Source of the DNA: Acidobacteriota bacterium
GTDB taxonomy: Bacteria > Acidobacteriota > Thermoanaerobaculia > Multivoradales > SZUA-115
Length of the DNA: 64,000 nucleotides
NCBI GenBank assembly: GCA_024277255.1
Contig: JAJRVQ010000134.1
Location: forward strand, 1 to 64,000
Direction of reading: 5' to 3'
The notes beneath the pieces are model-generated. The model was not told the DNA's origin, ran no database searches, and saw only the letters and a list, made by a program, of their open reading frames with translations. Of the stretch, positions 34,656 to 43,377 are shown one piece after another. The position numbers were made by a program, and so were the translations under genes. Numbering within the stretch: the stretch's first letter is position 1; each line of letters opens with the position of its first letter.

Positions 34656-36238
34656 GCCGACACAACAAGATCCTGCCCGCGACGTTGACGGCCGCATCCT
34701 TCGTCGTCGCAACTCTCGCCGCCGTTTTCTTCACCGCCACGCCCTCGCACGCCGGCGGCTTCGAACCCGCCTCCTGGCTGGCCGAAACCCCGCCGCAGCC
34801 GAAGGTCCTCCTGGTGCGCGACGCCACCATCTGGACCAGCGGTCCGCAGGGCCGGCTCGACCATGCCGATCTGCTCGTCCGTCAGGGCAAGATCGCCGCC
34901 GTGGGTCGCCACCTCAGCGCTCCCCGCGGAGCCCTGATCATCGATGCCGGCGGCAAACACATCACCGCCGGGCTGATCGACTGCCACTCTCACACGGCGA
35001 TCGAAGGCGGAACCAACGAGGGGACCCACATCACCACCGCCGAGGTGCGCATCGAAGATGTGCTCAATCCGGACGCCATCGACATCTACCGCCAACTCGC
35101 CGGCGGCCTGACCGCCGCCAATATCCTCCATGGCTCCGCCAACTCCATTGGCGGGCAAAACGCCGTGATCAAGCTACGCTGGGGAGCCACCGCCGGCGAG
35201 CTGGTGCTGGCCGGTGCACCGCCAGGGATCAAGTTCGCCCTCGGCGAGAACCCGAAGCAGAGCAATTGGGATGACCTCGACGAGCTGCGCTACCCGCAGA
35301 CCCGTCCCGGTGTCGAGCAATCGATCCGCGAGCGCTTCACCGCCGCCCATGACTACCAGCGAGCTTGGAAGGACTACCGGGCCGGCCGAGAGGGCTCGCG
35401 GATCCCGCCGCGCCGCGATCTCCAGCTCGAAGCCTTGGTCCAAGTCCTCGCAGGCGAACGGTTAGTCCACGCGCACTCCTACAGAGCGGACGAGATTCTG
35501 ATGCTGATCCGGCTGGCCGATGAGTTCGGCTTCACCGTCGCCAGTTTTCAGCACGTCCTCGAAGGGTACAAAGTCGCCGACGAGATCGCCGCCCACGGTG
35601 CCGGCGCCTCGACCTTCAGCGACTGGTGGGCCTACAAGTTCGAGGTCATCGACGCCATCCCCTACAACGGTTCCCTGATGGCCGATCGCGGCGTGGTCGT
35701 CTCGTTCAACTCCGACGACAACGAACTCGCCCGCCGGCTCAACCTGGAAGCGGCCAAGGCGGTGCGCTACGGCGGTACGAGCGAGAGCGAGGCGCTGAAG
35801 TTCGTCACCCTCAACCCGGCGATTCAGCTCAAGGTCGACGACCGAATCGGCTCGCTGGAGAAGGGCAAGGACGCCGACTTCGTGATCTGGAGCGGCCATC
35901 CGCTCTCCACCTACTCGCTCGCCGAACAGACCTGGATCGACGGCAGAAAGTACTTCGACCGCGAGCAGGATCTGGCCAGCCGCGAGGCGATCGCCGAGGA
36001 GCGGGCGGCTCTGCTCGCCAAGGTCAACGAGGAATCCGAGGGGAGCTCCGACGCGGTGGACGGAGAGGAGGGCGAAGAGGCAACGCCCAGCGACGCGGAG
36101 GAAGAAGAAGAGACCGAGGCCGGCGAAAGCTCCGCGGAGCCGCCGAGCACCGACCCACCGCCCTCGGCCACCGCCCTCGACATCGCCTTTCGAGGCTTGA
36201 AGGATGTTCTCACCGGCGCCAGCAAGGAGAATCGATAA
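34652..36238 (+). CDS. Exported amidohydrolase with intact HXH site
   Basis: 528 residues with signal peptide core LPATLTAASFVVATLAAVFF. The metal site is complete by eye: LIDCHSHTA gives His112 and His114, RLVHAHSYRADE and SFQHVLEG give later histidines, and SFNSDDNE gives Asp355. LNPAIQLKVDDRIGSLEKGKDADFVIW is the usual C-terminal block. The last 70 residues form an acidic low-complexity tail of Glu, Ser and Pro. The most likely activity is a periplasmic hydrolase of a cyclic amide, imide or dipeptide-like substrate; the exact substrate is unknown. It overlaps both neighbours by four bases upstream and one base downstream. Confidence 0.9.
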   Translation: MSRHNKILPATLTAASFVVATLAAVFFTATPSHAGGFEPASWLAETPPQPKVLLVRDATIWTSGPQGRLDHADLLVRQGKIAAVGRHLSAPRGALIIDAGGKHITAGLIDCHSHTAIEGGTNEGTHITTAEVRIEDVLNPDAIDIYRQLAGGLTAANILHGSANSIGGQNAVIKLRWGATAGELVLAGAPPGIKFALGENPKQSNWDDLDELRYPQTRPGVEQSIRERFTAAHDYQRAWKDYRAGREGSRIPPRRDLQLEALVQVLAGERLVHAHSYRADEILMLIRLADEFGFTVASFQHVLEGYKVADEIAAHGAGASTFSDWWAYKFEVIDAIPYNGSLMADRGVVVSFNSDDNELARRLNLEAAKAVRYGGTSESEALKFVTLNPAIQLKVDDRIGSLEKGKDADFVIWSGHPLSTYSLAEQTWIDGRKYFDREQDLASREAIAEERAALLAKVNEESEGSSDAVDGEEGEEATPSDAEEEEETEAGESSAEPPSTDPPPSATALDIAFRGLKDVLTGASKENR

Positions 36239-37560
36239 TGTCGCTCCACCCGACCCCCCGACCCTCTCGCTCCCATCGTCGCGGGCTGCTCGCAGCGACG
36301 GCGCTTCTCCTCATCGCGTCCTGGCAACCGGGGACCGCCACGGCCCAGCCCGTGGCCTACGTCGGCGCCACCGTACATCCGGTCAGCGCTCCCGCCATTG
36401 AACACGGGGTGCTGGTCGTCGATGGTGACACCATCCTCGCCGTCGGCGACGCCGCCACCGCCATCCCCAGCAATGCGACGCGCGTCGACTTGAGCGGCAG
36501 CCACCTCTACCCCGGCTTCATCCATCCGCTCTCCCAACTCGGTTTGATCGAGATCGACAGTGTGCGCGGCACCGACGACACCACCGAGATCGGTGAGAAC
36601 AACGCCAATCAGCGGGCCGAAGTGGCGGTCAACGCCGATTCGCGCCATCTACCCGTCGCCACTTCGGGTGGCGTCCTCACCGCCCACGTCGTCCCCGGCG
36701 GCGGCACCTTCAGCGGCACCTCGGCGGTGCTGCGGCTCGCCGGCTGGAACTGGGAAGAGATGACCCTCTCCGCCCCCACCGCCATGAACCTCCACTTCCC
36801 CGCCGCGGCCGGTGGCTCGGCGGACTCTGAAGAGGACGAGGAGAGCACCAGCAAAGCGCTGAGCGAAATCGACCGACTCCTCGACGACGTCCGCGCCTAC
36901 GCCCGAGCCCGAGAGGCCGCCGAGCAAGGCAAGGGCCCCGCCGTCGACTTCGCCCCCAAGCTGGCGGCGCTGCGACCCGTCCTCGACGGCCAACTGCCGC
37001 TATTCATTCACGCCACCGAGCGAGACCAGATCACCGGCGCCCTCGACTGGGCCGAGGAGCAAGAACTAACCCGAATCGTCCTCGTCACCGGCCCCGACGC
37101 CGCCTACGTGGCTCCGCGGCTGGCCGAAGCCAAGGTGCCGGTCATCCTCCGCGCGGTCCTCACTCGGCCCGAGCGCAACTGGGAATCCTACGACCACCCC
37201 TACACCGCCGCCGCCCGCCTCCACGCCGCCGGCGTCCAATTCGCCATCGCCGGCAACCCCTCTGCCAACGCCAGAAACCTCCCCTTCCAAGCCGCCATGG
37301 CCGCCGCCTTCGGCCTGCCCCCAGAGACCGCACTACGCAGCATCACCCTCACCGCCGCCGAAATCCTCGGCGTTGCCGACCAGCTAGGCTCCCTAACCCC
37401 CGGCAAACAGGCCACCTTCATCGCCACCACCGGCGACCCCCTGGAAATCCGCACCCAGATCCGACGGGCCTGGATCGCCGGAGTTGAAATCGACCTCAAA
37501 GAAGACCCCCAACGCCGCCTCTACGAAAAGTACATCTCCCGTCCAAGGCCCTCGATGTAG
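36238..37560 (+). CDS. Exported amidohydrolase-fold protein with degenerate active site
   Basis: 440 residues starting at ATG 36238, which shares one base with the TAA of the preceding gene. The signal peptide has RRGLLAATALLLIASWQPG with cleavage near ATAQ. The fold markers are VAYVGATVHPVSAPAIEHGV, LYPGFIHPLSQLG and LTAAEILGVADQLGSLTPGK. HPLS stands where HXH is expected, one later histidine remains (LFIHATERD), and the aspartate is missing (FAIAGNPSAN). It is thus probably non-catalytic, a partner for the middle gene. Overlap of all three genes indicates equal expression. Confidence 0.85.
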   Translation: MSLHPTPRPSRSHRRGLLAATALLLIASWQPGTATAQPVAYVGATVHPVSAPAIEHGVLVVDGDTILAVGDAATAIPSNATRVDLSGSHLYPGFIHPLSQLGLIEIDSVRGTDDTTEIGENNANQRAEVAVNADSRHLPVATSGGVLTAHVVPGGGTFSGTSAVLRLAGWNWEEMTLSAPTAMNLHFPAAAGGSADSEEDEESTSKALSEIDRLLDDVRAYARAREAAEQGKGPAVDFAPKLAALRPVLDGQLPLFIHATERDQITGALDWAEEQELTRIVLVTGPDAAYVAPRLAEAKVPVILRAVLTRPERNWESYDHPYTAAARLHAAGVQFAIAGNPSANARNLPFQAAMAAAFGLPPETALRSITLTAAEILGVADQLGSLTPGKQATFIATTGDPLEIRTQIRRAWIAGVEIDLKEDPQRRLYEKYISRPRPSM

Positions 37561-37601
37561 ATAGTCCAAGGTGGAACCGTGGCGACGGCGAGTTCCCTCA
37601 G

Positions 37602-37610
37602 TGGTACAAT
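37602..37610 (+). promoter_or_regulatory. Candidate extended -10 promoter of the isoprenoid cluster
   Basis: TGG followed by TACAAT (37605-37610), five of six matches to the sigma-70 -10, with the TGN extension. No convincing -35 is seen at 17 bases. It lies 64 bases before the prenyl synthase start in an A/T-richer spacer. Confidence 0.4.
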
Positions 37611-37618
37611 AAACCCAA

Positions 37619-37652
37619 CTGGATAAGATCCTTTGGGGATTGGACTATCCAG
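37619..37652 (+). promoter_or_regulatory. Leader stem-loop before the isoprenoid cluster
   Basis: CTGGATA (37619-37625) pairs exactly with TATCCAG (37646-37652), and an inner GATCC faces GGAT around a TTTGG loop. It falls between the candidate -10 and the ATG at 37674, so it would form in the 5' leader of the mRNA. It could be an operator, an attenuating structure or incidental. Confidence 0.4.
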
Positions 37653-37673
37653 CCTAAGTCTATTTTCATCAGG

Positions 37674-38798
37674 ATGTTACCCGTGACCGCCGAGCCCTCC
37701 GTCCTTTCACCGCCCGTGTCTGAAGACGGTACCGCCTTTGAGCGCCAGCTGGCGGCCTTCCGCCACCGGCTCGACGACCATCTCTCCGCCTTCCTCACCG
37801 CCAAGCAGCGAGCCACCGGCGAAGCGACCGGCGAAGCTACGCGGTTGGTCGATGCCATCGGCGACCTCGCCCTGGCCGGCGGCAAACGGCTGCGCCCGGC
37901 GCTCGTCTTTCATGCCTACCTCGCCTGCGGCGGCCGAGACGAAACGCGGGTCGACCCCCTGGCCCTGGCCACCGAGCTGCTCCACACATACCTCCTCATC
38001 CACGACGACATCATGGATCACGCGCAACTGCGCCGTGGCCGGCCGGCGGCCCACGTCCAGTTCGCCCGCCAGCACCGCGCCGCCGGTTTTCGTGGCGACA
38101 GCGCCGACTTCGGCCGCACCATGGCCATACTGGCCGGCGACCTGGCGGCGAGCTATTCGAGCGAACTCTTCGTCACCGCCACCTCCGGCACCGCCAACCA
38201 GGGCACCCTCGAAGCCTCCTACTCCGCCATGTGCCAGGAGGTCATCCACGGCCAGTACCTGGAGATTCTGGTCAGTTACCTCGCCAAGCCTTCGCCGGAA
38301 GAGCTGGAGCGCGTCCTGCGCCTCAAGTCAGGCCGCTACAGTGTCGAGCGGCCCATCGAGCTCGGCGCGCTGCTCGCCGGTGCCGATGCTGCCACCCTCG
38401 CCACCTTGAGCCGCTACGGGGCGGCGCTGGGCGAAGCCTTCCAGTTGCAGGACGACCTGCTCGGCCTCTTCGGCGAAGCGGCGACCGTCGGCAAGCCGGT
38501 CGGCGGCGACCTAGCCGAAGGCAAGTTCACCTTCCTGATCCACCATGCCCTCGCCGGCGCCACGCCGGCCGAGCGCCAGGTCCTCGACGAAGTCCGCGGC
38601 CATCGCAACGCCTCGCCCGAGGCCCTCTCCCTCGCCGTCGGCGTCATCGAGGCCAGCGGTGCGCGCCAAGCGGTGCGCGACATGATCTCCGAGCGGCTGG
38701 AGGTTGCCCGCGACAGCTTGGCCGAACTCGCCTTGCAGGATGAGGGCGCCACCTTCCTGGAAGGGCTGATCGCCTACTCCGAGGAGCGGGAAGAATGA
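37674..38798 (+). CDS. Short-chain trans-prenyl diphosphate synthase (FPP/GGPP synthase type)
   Basis: 374 residues. It condenses IPP onto allylic diphosphates in the cytosol. GGKRLRPALVFHA (about 65-77) binds IPP, the first aspartate motif is DDIMD near 106, and the second is QDDLLGLFG near 260, where the third aspartate reads Gly. A tyrosine five residues before the first motif (HTYLLIHDDIMD) favours C15-C20 chain length over longer products, as in type I GGPP synthases. ATG 37674 is chosen as first in frame after the leader. The end overlaps the isomerase gene (ATGA), and it is the first gene of the isoprenoid operon. Confidence 0.9.
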   Translation: MLPVTAEPSVLSPPVSEDGTAFERQLAAFRHRLDDHLSAFLTAKQRATGEATGEATRLVDAIGDLALAGGKRLRPALVFHAYLACGGRDETRVDPLALATELLHTYLLIHDDIMDHAQLRRGRPAAHVQFARQHRAAGFRGDSADFGRTMAILAGDLAASYSSELFVTATSGTANQGTLEASYSAMCQEVIHGQYLEILVSYLAKPSPEELERVLRLKSGRYSVERPIELGALLAGADAATLATLSRYGAALGEAFQLQDDLLGLFGEAATVGKPVGGDLAEGKFTFLIHHALAGATPAERQVLDEVRGHRNASPEALSLAVGVIEASGARQAVRDMISERLEVARDSLAELALQDEGATFLEGLIAYSEEREE

Positions 38799-39841
38799 AC
38801 GCTACGGCGACGGCGACAGCGGCCGTGGAAGAGCGCGACCGCAAGGCCGAACACATCGATCTGGCTCTCGACCGCCGCATGCAGGTCGAACGCCGCTACT
38901 TCGACGAGTGGACCTTCACCCACCAGGCCCTTCCCGAGATCGATTTCGCCGAGATCGACACTTCGACCACCTTCCTCGGCAAACCGCTGGCCGCCCCGCT
39001 GCTCATCTCCTGCATGACCGGGGGCACCAGCGTCGCCAACGCGATCAACCTCAACCTGGCGGCCGGCGCCGAGCGTCGAGAGATCGCCGTCGGAGTCGGC
39101 TCGCAACGCAAGGCGATCGAAGAACCGGCGCAGAGCGCCAGCTTCCAGGTTCGCCAAGTAGCTCCCACCGTGCCGCTGCTCGCCAACCTCGGCGCGGTGC
39201 AGTTCAACTACAACTTTGGCATCGAAGAGTATCGCCAGGCGGTGGCCATGATCGAGGCCGACGCCCTGGTCCTCCATTTGAATCCGCTGCAAGAGGCGAT
39301 TCAGCCGGAAGGGCAACTGAACTTCTCCGGCCTGCTACCCAAGATCGAGGCCATCGCCGGGCAGCTCGAAGTACCGATCGTGGCCAAAGAGGTGGGCAGC
39401 GGTCTCTCGGCAGCTACCGGGCGCCAACTGTTGGCGGCCGGCGTCTCCATCCTCGACACCGCCGGCGTCGGCGGCACCAGCTGGGCCAAGATCGAAGCCA
39501 GCCGCGCCGAGACCGAGGCGCTCGGCGAGTTGTTCGCCGACTGGGGCATTCCAACCCCGGACTCGATCCGCCAACTCGCCGAACTGCCGGGCGCCACGGT
39601 GATCGGCAGCGGTGGCGTGCGCAACGGCCTCGACGTGGCCAAGGCGCTGGCCCTGGGGGCCGACCTGGCCGGCCTCGCCTACCCTTTTCTCGCCGCCGCG
39701 ACCGAGTCCGCCGAGCGCGTCGCCGAGCGCATCGACCGGCTGGTCCACGAGCTGAAGATCGCCATGTTCTGCCTCGGTGCGCGCAATCTTACCGAGCTTC
39801 GCAGGGCGAAGATCGAACGCAAGATCGAACGGAGGTCCTGA
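38795..39841 (+). CDS. fni: Type 2 isopentenyl-diphosphate delta-isomerase
   Basis: 348 residues. This FMN- and Mg-dependent enzyme interconverts IPP and DMAPP. Marks of the type 2 family are RKAEHIDLAL near 17, LLISCMTGGT near 66, HLNPLQEAIQPEGQLNF with the catalytic Gln and Glu region near 153, and AKEVGSGLS then GVGGTSW and GSGGVRNGLD in the FMN-binding barrel. It overlaps the prenyl synthase by four bases, and its stop is one base before the next GTG. The choice of the type 2 enzyme fits an archaea-like isoprenoid gene set. Confidence 0.95.
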   Translation: MNATATATAAVEERDRKAEHIDLALDRRMQVERRYFDEWTFTHQALPEIDFAEIDTSTTFLGKPLAAPLLISCMTGGTSVANAINLNLAAGAERREIAVGVGSQRKAIEEPAQSASFQVRQVAPTVPLLANLGAVQFNYNFGIEEYRQAVAMIEADALVLHLNPLQEAIQPEGQLNFSGLLPKIEAIAGQLEVPIVAKEVGSGLSAATGRQLLAAGVSILDTAGVGGTSWAKIEASRAETEALGELFADWGIPTPDSIRQLAELPGATVIGSGGVRNGLDVAKALALGADLAGLAYPFLAAATESAERVAERIDRLVHELKIAMFCLGARNLTELRRAKIERKIERRS

Positions 39842-39842
39842 C

Positions 39843-42290
39843 GTGAGCCAACCCCGCGATAGCTCCAAGCGGCGACCGCAGCGCCGCCGCGCCAGCGGTG
39901 GCGACGGCACGGTCGACAAACACGAAGCACTGGTCCGCGCGCTGGTGTCGGGCGAGATGCGCTTCTACCAGCTGCCGCGCGATCTCGACGCGGACGCCAA
40001 GGCAGAGATCCGGCGGCGCGCCTTGGAGCGCATGTCCGGTGCCAACCTCGCCCACGTCGGCTCGTACTCACTCGATTCACAGCGCGCCTCGACCCGCCAT
40101 TGCGAGAACTTCCTGGGTATCGCGCAGGTGCCGATCGGCGTCGCCGGGCCGCTCACCGTGCGCGGCGATTACATCGACGGCGATGTCTTTGTGCCGCTGG
40201 CCACCACCGAAGGCGCCTTGATCGCCAGCATCAGCCGGGGGTGCGCCGCCATTCGTCAGGCCGGAGGTGCTCGCACCTACGTCGAGGACGCCGGCATGAC
40301 CCGCGCCCCGGTCTTCGCCACCTCGGGCGTCGAACAGAGCCGCGACCTGATGCGCTGGGTGGTCGAGAACGAGGAAGAGATCCGGCGCCTCGCTGAAGGG
40401 ACCAGCCGCTACTTGCGTTTGCGCGACATCCGCCCCTTTGCCTTCGGCAGCACCGTCTTCCTCCGCTTCCGCTTCGATTGCGGCGACGCCATGGGGATGA
40501 ACATGGCCACCATCGCCTGCGACCGCATCGTCCACAAGTTGATCGAGCCGGCCACCGGCGTGCGCTGCATCGCACTGTCCGGCAACTACTGCGTCGACAA
40601 GAAACCTTCGGCGATCAACTTTCAGGAGGGCCGTGGCAAGCGCATCCACGCCGAGGTGGTGATCGAAGAGCCGGTGTTGAAGCGCTATTTGAAGACCACC
40701 GCCAAGCAGGTCGTCGAGGTGCAGTACCGCAAGAACCTCCTCGGCTCGATCGCCGCCGGTTCTCTGGGCTACAACGCCCACATGGCCAACCCGACCGCCG
40801 CCTTCTTCCTCGCTACCGGCCAGGATCTGGCCCACGTCGTCGGCGCATCGATGGGCGTTACCAACCTCGAAGAGAGGGACAACGGTGCGCTCTATGCCTC
40901 CATCTTTCTGCCCGACCTGCCGCTCGCCGCGGTGGGCGGCGGCACCGGCCTGGAGACCCAAGCCGAGGCACTGGCGCTACTCGGTATTCGCCCCAATCCG
41001 GAACGGCCGGGAGAGGCGGTCATGCGGCTGGCGGAGGTGCTCGGCGCCACCGTCCTGGCGGCTGAACTCTCCCTGATGGCGGCCTTCACCTCGCAAGACC
41101 TGGCCAGCGCCCACGAGAGGCTGGGCCGCGAACAGAAGACCACCGCCCCCCGGCAGTTACCGGCCACTACACCGCGGTCGCGAACCGAGCCCGAGACGGT
41201 GAGAGTGACCACCCCCGGCAAGGTGATCTTGATGGGCGAGCACGCCGCCGTCTATGGCCGCCCGGCGCTGGTCGCCGCTCTCGGCCTACGGCTGACGGCC
41301 GAGCTTTCACCTCTCGAGCCGGGCAGCGGCTGTGAAATCGACCTACCCCAGGTGGAGGTGCACGAGGAGATCGAACTCGATGCGCTGATCGCCTACGCCC
41401 GGGCAGCTCGCCAGCGCTGGAACGAGTACAGACAGGACCCCAGTAGCCAAGCCTTCGACCAGGTGCGCGGCGACGACCCCGCTCACGTGGTGAAAGTGGC
41501 GCTCGGCGAAGCCGCCGAGGCCGCGGCGGCGAAACGGACCGGCAAGCTGCCAGTCCGTCCATTCCGCCTGCGCATCGACTCCGAGCTACCTGTGGGCGGC
41601 GGCATGGGCAGCTCCGCCGCCACCGCGGTAGCCACCATCGCCGCCTACTACGAGTTCGCCAGCGTCGATCTGGAACCGCAGGAGCTACTGCACCTCTCCC
41701 TCGAAACGGAGCGCCGGCAGCATGGTCAACCCTCCGGAATCGATGGCGCGGCGGTGGTGCACGGCGGCCTGGTCTGGGCCCGGCGCGACTTGACCGGAGG
41801 TGTCCAACTCGATCCTCTGGAGCCCAGTTCACCTCTGCTGTCAAAGCTACGCCTCTTCTCCTCGGGCGTGCCCAACGAGTCCACCGGTGCGGTGGTCGCG
41901 GCGGTACGAGCCCAGATCGACGCCGACCCCCTGCGCTTCGAGGACCTCTTCGACCGCATGGAGCGCGCCACCTGGGGGCTGCGTCAAGAGCTTGCCAGGC
42001 AAAGGGAGAACCCCTTGCGCATGATCGCGCTGCTGCGCCAGTACCAGTCTTGCCTGCAAGGTCTGGGCGTGGTTCCCCAAGCCACCGAAGAGTTGGTGAG
42101 GCAGATCGAGGAGCGGGGAGGTGCGGCCAAGATCTCCGGCGCCGGCGCACTCACCGGTCAAGGAGCCGGCTCGCTGCTGGTCTACCATCCGTCGGCGGAG
42201 GAGATCGATCGCTGGACCTTCCTCAAGGGGCTGCCCCGCTACCCGGTGCGTATCGGTGCGCAGGGACTACGACGGGAGCGCCTGAGTTGA
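39843..42290 (+). CDS. HMG-CoA reductase (class I) fused to mevalonate kinase
   Basis: 815 residues from the GTG at 39843, one base after the isomerase stop. Residues about 20-435 are a class I HMG-CoA reductase without membrane domain: VPIGVAGPL, TTEGALIASISRG (Glu), DAMGMNMATI, GNYCVDKKPSAINF (Lys), ATGQDLAHVV (Asp) and ASAHERLGR (His), so all four catalytic residues are seen. A Thr/Pro-rich linker (about 436-450) leads to a GHMP kinase with PGKVILMGEHAAVYGRPAL, LPVGGGMGSSAA, QPSGIDGAAVVHGG (catalytic Asp) and KISGAGALTGQGAGS, which fits mevalonate kinase. One chain would turn HMG-CoA into mevalonate and then mevalonate 5-phosphate. The frame is continuous with no stop. The TGA overlaps the next TTG start. 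Confidence 0.92.
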   Translation: MSQPRDSSKRRPQRRRASGGDGTVDKHEALVRALVSGEMRFYQLPRDLDADAKAEIRRRALERMSGANLAHVGSYSLDSQRASTRHCENFLGIAQVPIGVAGPLTVRGDYIDGDVFVPLATTEGALIASISRGCAAIRQAGGARTYVEDAGMTRAPVFATSGVEQSRDLMRWVVENEEEIRRLAEGTSRYLRLRDIRPFAFGSTVFLRFRFDCGDAMGMNMATIACDRIVHKLIEPATGVRCIALSGNYCVDKKPSAINFQEGRGKRIHAEVVIEEPVLKRYLKTTAKQVVEVQYRKNLLGSIAAGSLGYNAHMANPTAAFFLATGQDLAHVVGASMGVTNLEERDNGALYASIFLPDLPLAAVGGGTGLETQAEALALLGIRPNPERPGEAVMRLAEVLGATVLAAELSLMAAFTSQDLASAHERLGREQKTTAPRQLPATTPRSRTEPETVRVTTPGKVILMGEHAAVYGRPALVAALGLRLTAELSPLEPGSGCEIDLPQVEVHEEIELDALIAYARAARQRWNEYRQDPSSQAFDQVRGDDPAHVVKVALGEAAEAAAAKRTGKLPVRPFRLRIDSELPVGGGMGSSAATAVATIAAYYEFASVDLEPQELLHLSLETERRQHGQPSGIDGAAVVHGGLVWARRDLTGGVQLDPLEPSSPLLSKLRLFSSGVPNESTGAVVAAVRAQIDADPLRFEDLFDRMERATWGLRQELARQRENPLRMIALLRQYQSCLQGLGVVPQATEELVRQIEERGGAAKISGAGALTGQGAGSLLVYHPSAEEIDRWTFLKGLPRYPVRIGAQGLRRERLS

Positions 42291-43312
42291 GTCGAGCCAC
42301 GGCGCAAGCGCCGGCGAACATCGCCTTCGTCAAGTACTGGGGAGCTCGCGACCTGGAGCGAGCCCTGCCCTTCAACCCGTCGATCTCGATGACGCTGGCT
42401 AACTGCGTCAGCCGCTCGACGGTCGAAGTCTTGCCCGAAGGCGAAGCCGACCAAGTACTGCTCGGTGGAGATTCGGGGGAGCTGAGTTTGGCGCCCGCCA
42501 GCTTTGCCGATCGTGTTCGGCACCACCTCGACACCTTGCGCGCCGAAACCGGTACCAAGGGAGGCTTTCGGGTCGCCACCAAGAACAGCTTCCCCACCGG
42601 CGCCGGCATCGCCTCGTCAGCCTCCGGATTCGCCGCCCTCACCCTGGCCGTCACCACCGCCCTGGGCCTCGAGTTTTCCGAAGCGGAGCTGTCGGTCCTC
42701 GCCCGCCGCAGCGGCTCGGGATCGGCCGCTCGCTCGATGGTGGGAGGCTATGTCGAACTACCGACCGGCTCCTGTGGCTCCGACCCCGAGCAAGACGACG
42801 GCTCGCTGAGCTTTTCGATTCAACTCGCCGGGGCCGACCATTGGGACTTGCGCGATGTGGTGGCCATCGTCGAGAGCGGTCCTAAGAAGATCTCCTCCTT
42901 GGAGGGGCACCGGCGGAGCCTGACCAGCCCGTACTACAAGACGCGCCAGGAGCTGCTCTCCCAACGGCTACAGATCGTGCGCCAGTCGATCGCCGAGCGC
43001 AGCTTCTCCGCCCTGGGTCCCGTCGTCGAGGAAGAGGCTATCGACCTGCACTTGATCGCCATGTCTTCGCGGCCGCCGGTGTTCTACTGGAACCCCGCGA
43101 CCATCGCGCTGCTCAGCACCGTCCGAGATCTCCGCGACGAGGGCTTACCCGCCTACGCGACGATGGATGCCGGCGCCAACGTTCATGTGATCTGCGAGCC
43201 GGAATACGAACCCGAGATCGCGCGCCGGCTGATGGCGGTGCGCGGAGTGCGGCGGATCATCCGCGATCGCGTCGGTCCAGGGCCGCAACTAGCCGTCGAA
43301 CCTCTTTTCTGA
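42287..43312 (+). CDS. Mevalonate (di)phosphate decarboxylase family; candidate phosphomevalonate decarboxylase
   Basis: 341 residues from the TTG at 42287, overlapping the upstream TGA; the longer frame has no homology-like sequence. The GHMP decarboxylase family is shown by APANIAFVKYWG, FPTGAGIASSASGFAAL, GSGSAARSMVGGYVEL and MDAGANVHVI. Compared from memory with yeast diphosphomevalonate decarboxylase, the general Lys18, Ser155, Arg158 and Asp302 counterparts are kept. The second lysine of KYWGK (Lys22) is Ala, and Thr209 is Leu. With an isopentenyl phosphate kinase next door and no phosphomevalonate kinase, the monophosphate is a plausible substrate. A classical diphosphate decarboxylase remains the alternative. 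Confidence 0.88.
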   Translation: MSRATAQAPANIAFVKYWGARDLERALPFNPSISMTLANCVSRSTVEVLPEGEADQVLLGGDSGELSLAPASFADRVRHHLDTLRAETGTKGGFRVATKNSFPTGAGIASSASGFAALTLAVTTALGLEFSEAELSVLARRSGSGSAARSMVGGYVELPTGSCGSDPEQDDGSLSFSIQLAGADHWDLRDVVAIVESGPKKISSLEGHRRSLTSPYYKTRQELLSQRLQIVRQSIAERSFSALGPVVEEEAIDLHLIAMSSRPPVFYWNPATIALLSTVRDLRDEGLPAYATMDAGANVHVICEPEYEPEIARRLMAVRGVRRIIRDRVGPGPQLAVEPLF

Positions 43313-43377
43313 GCGCTGGATATGTCGCTCGCCAGCCGGACGAACTAGCAACGCACCAACACCAAGATGGCGAAACC

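Noticed and set aside
35626-36237. Upstream part of the frame that contains the third amidohydrolase
   Set aside because: It lies inside the second amidohydrolase in another frame; the ATG at 36238 begins a clear signal peptide.
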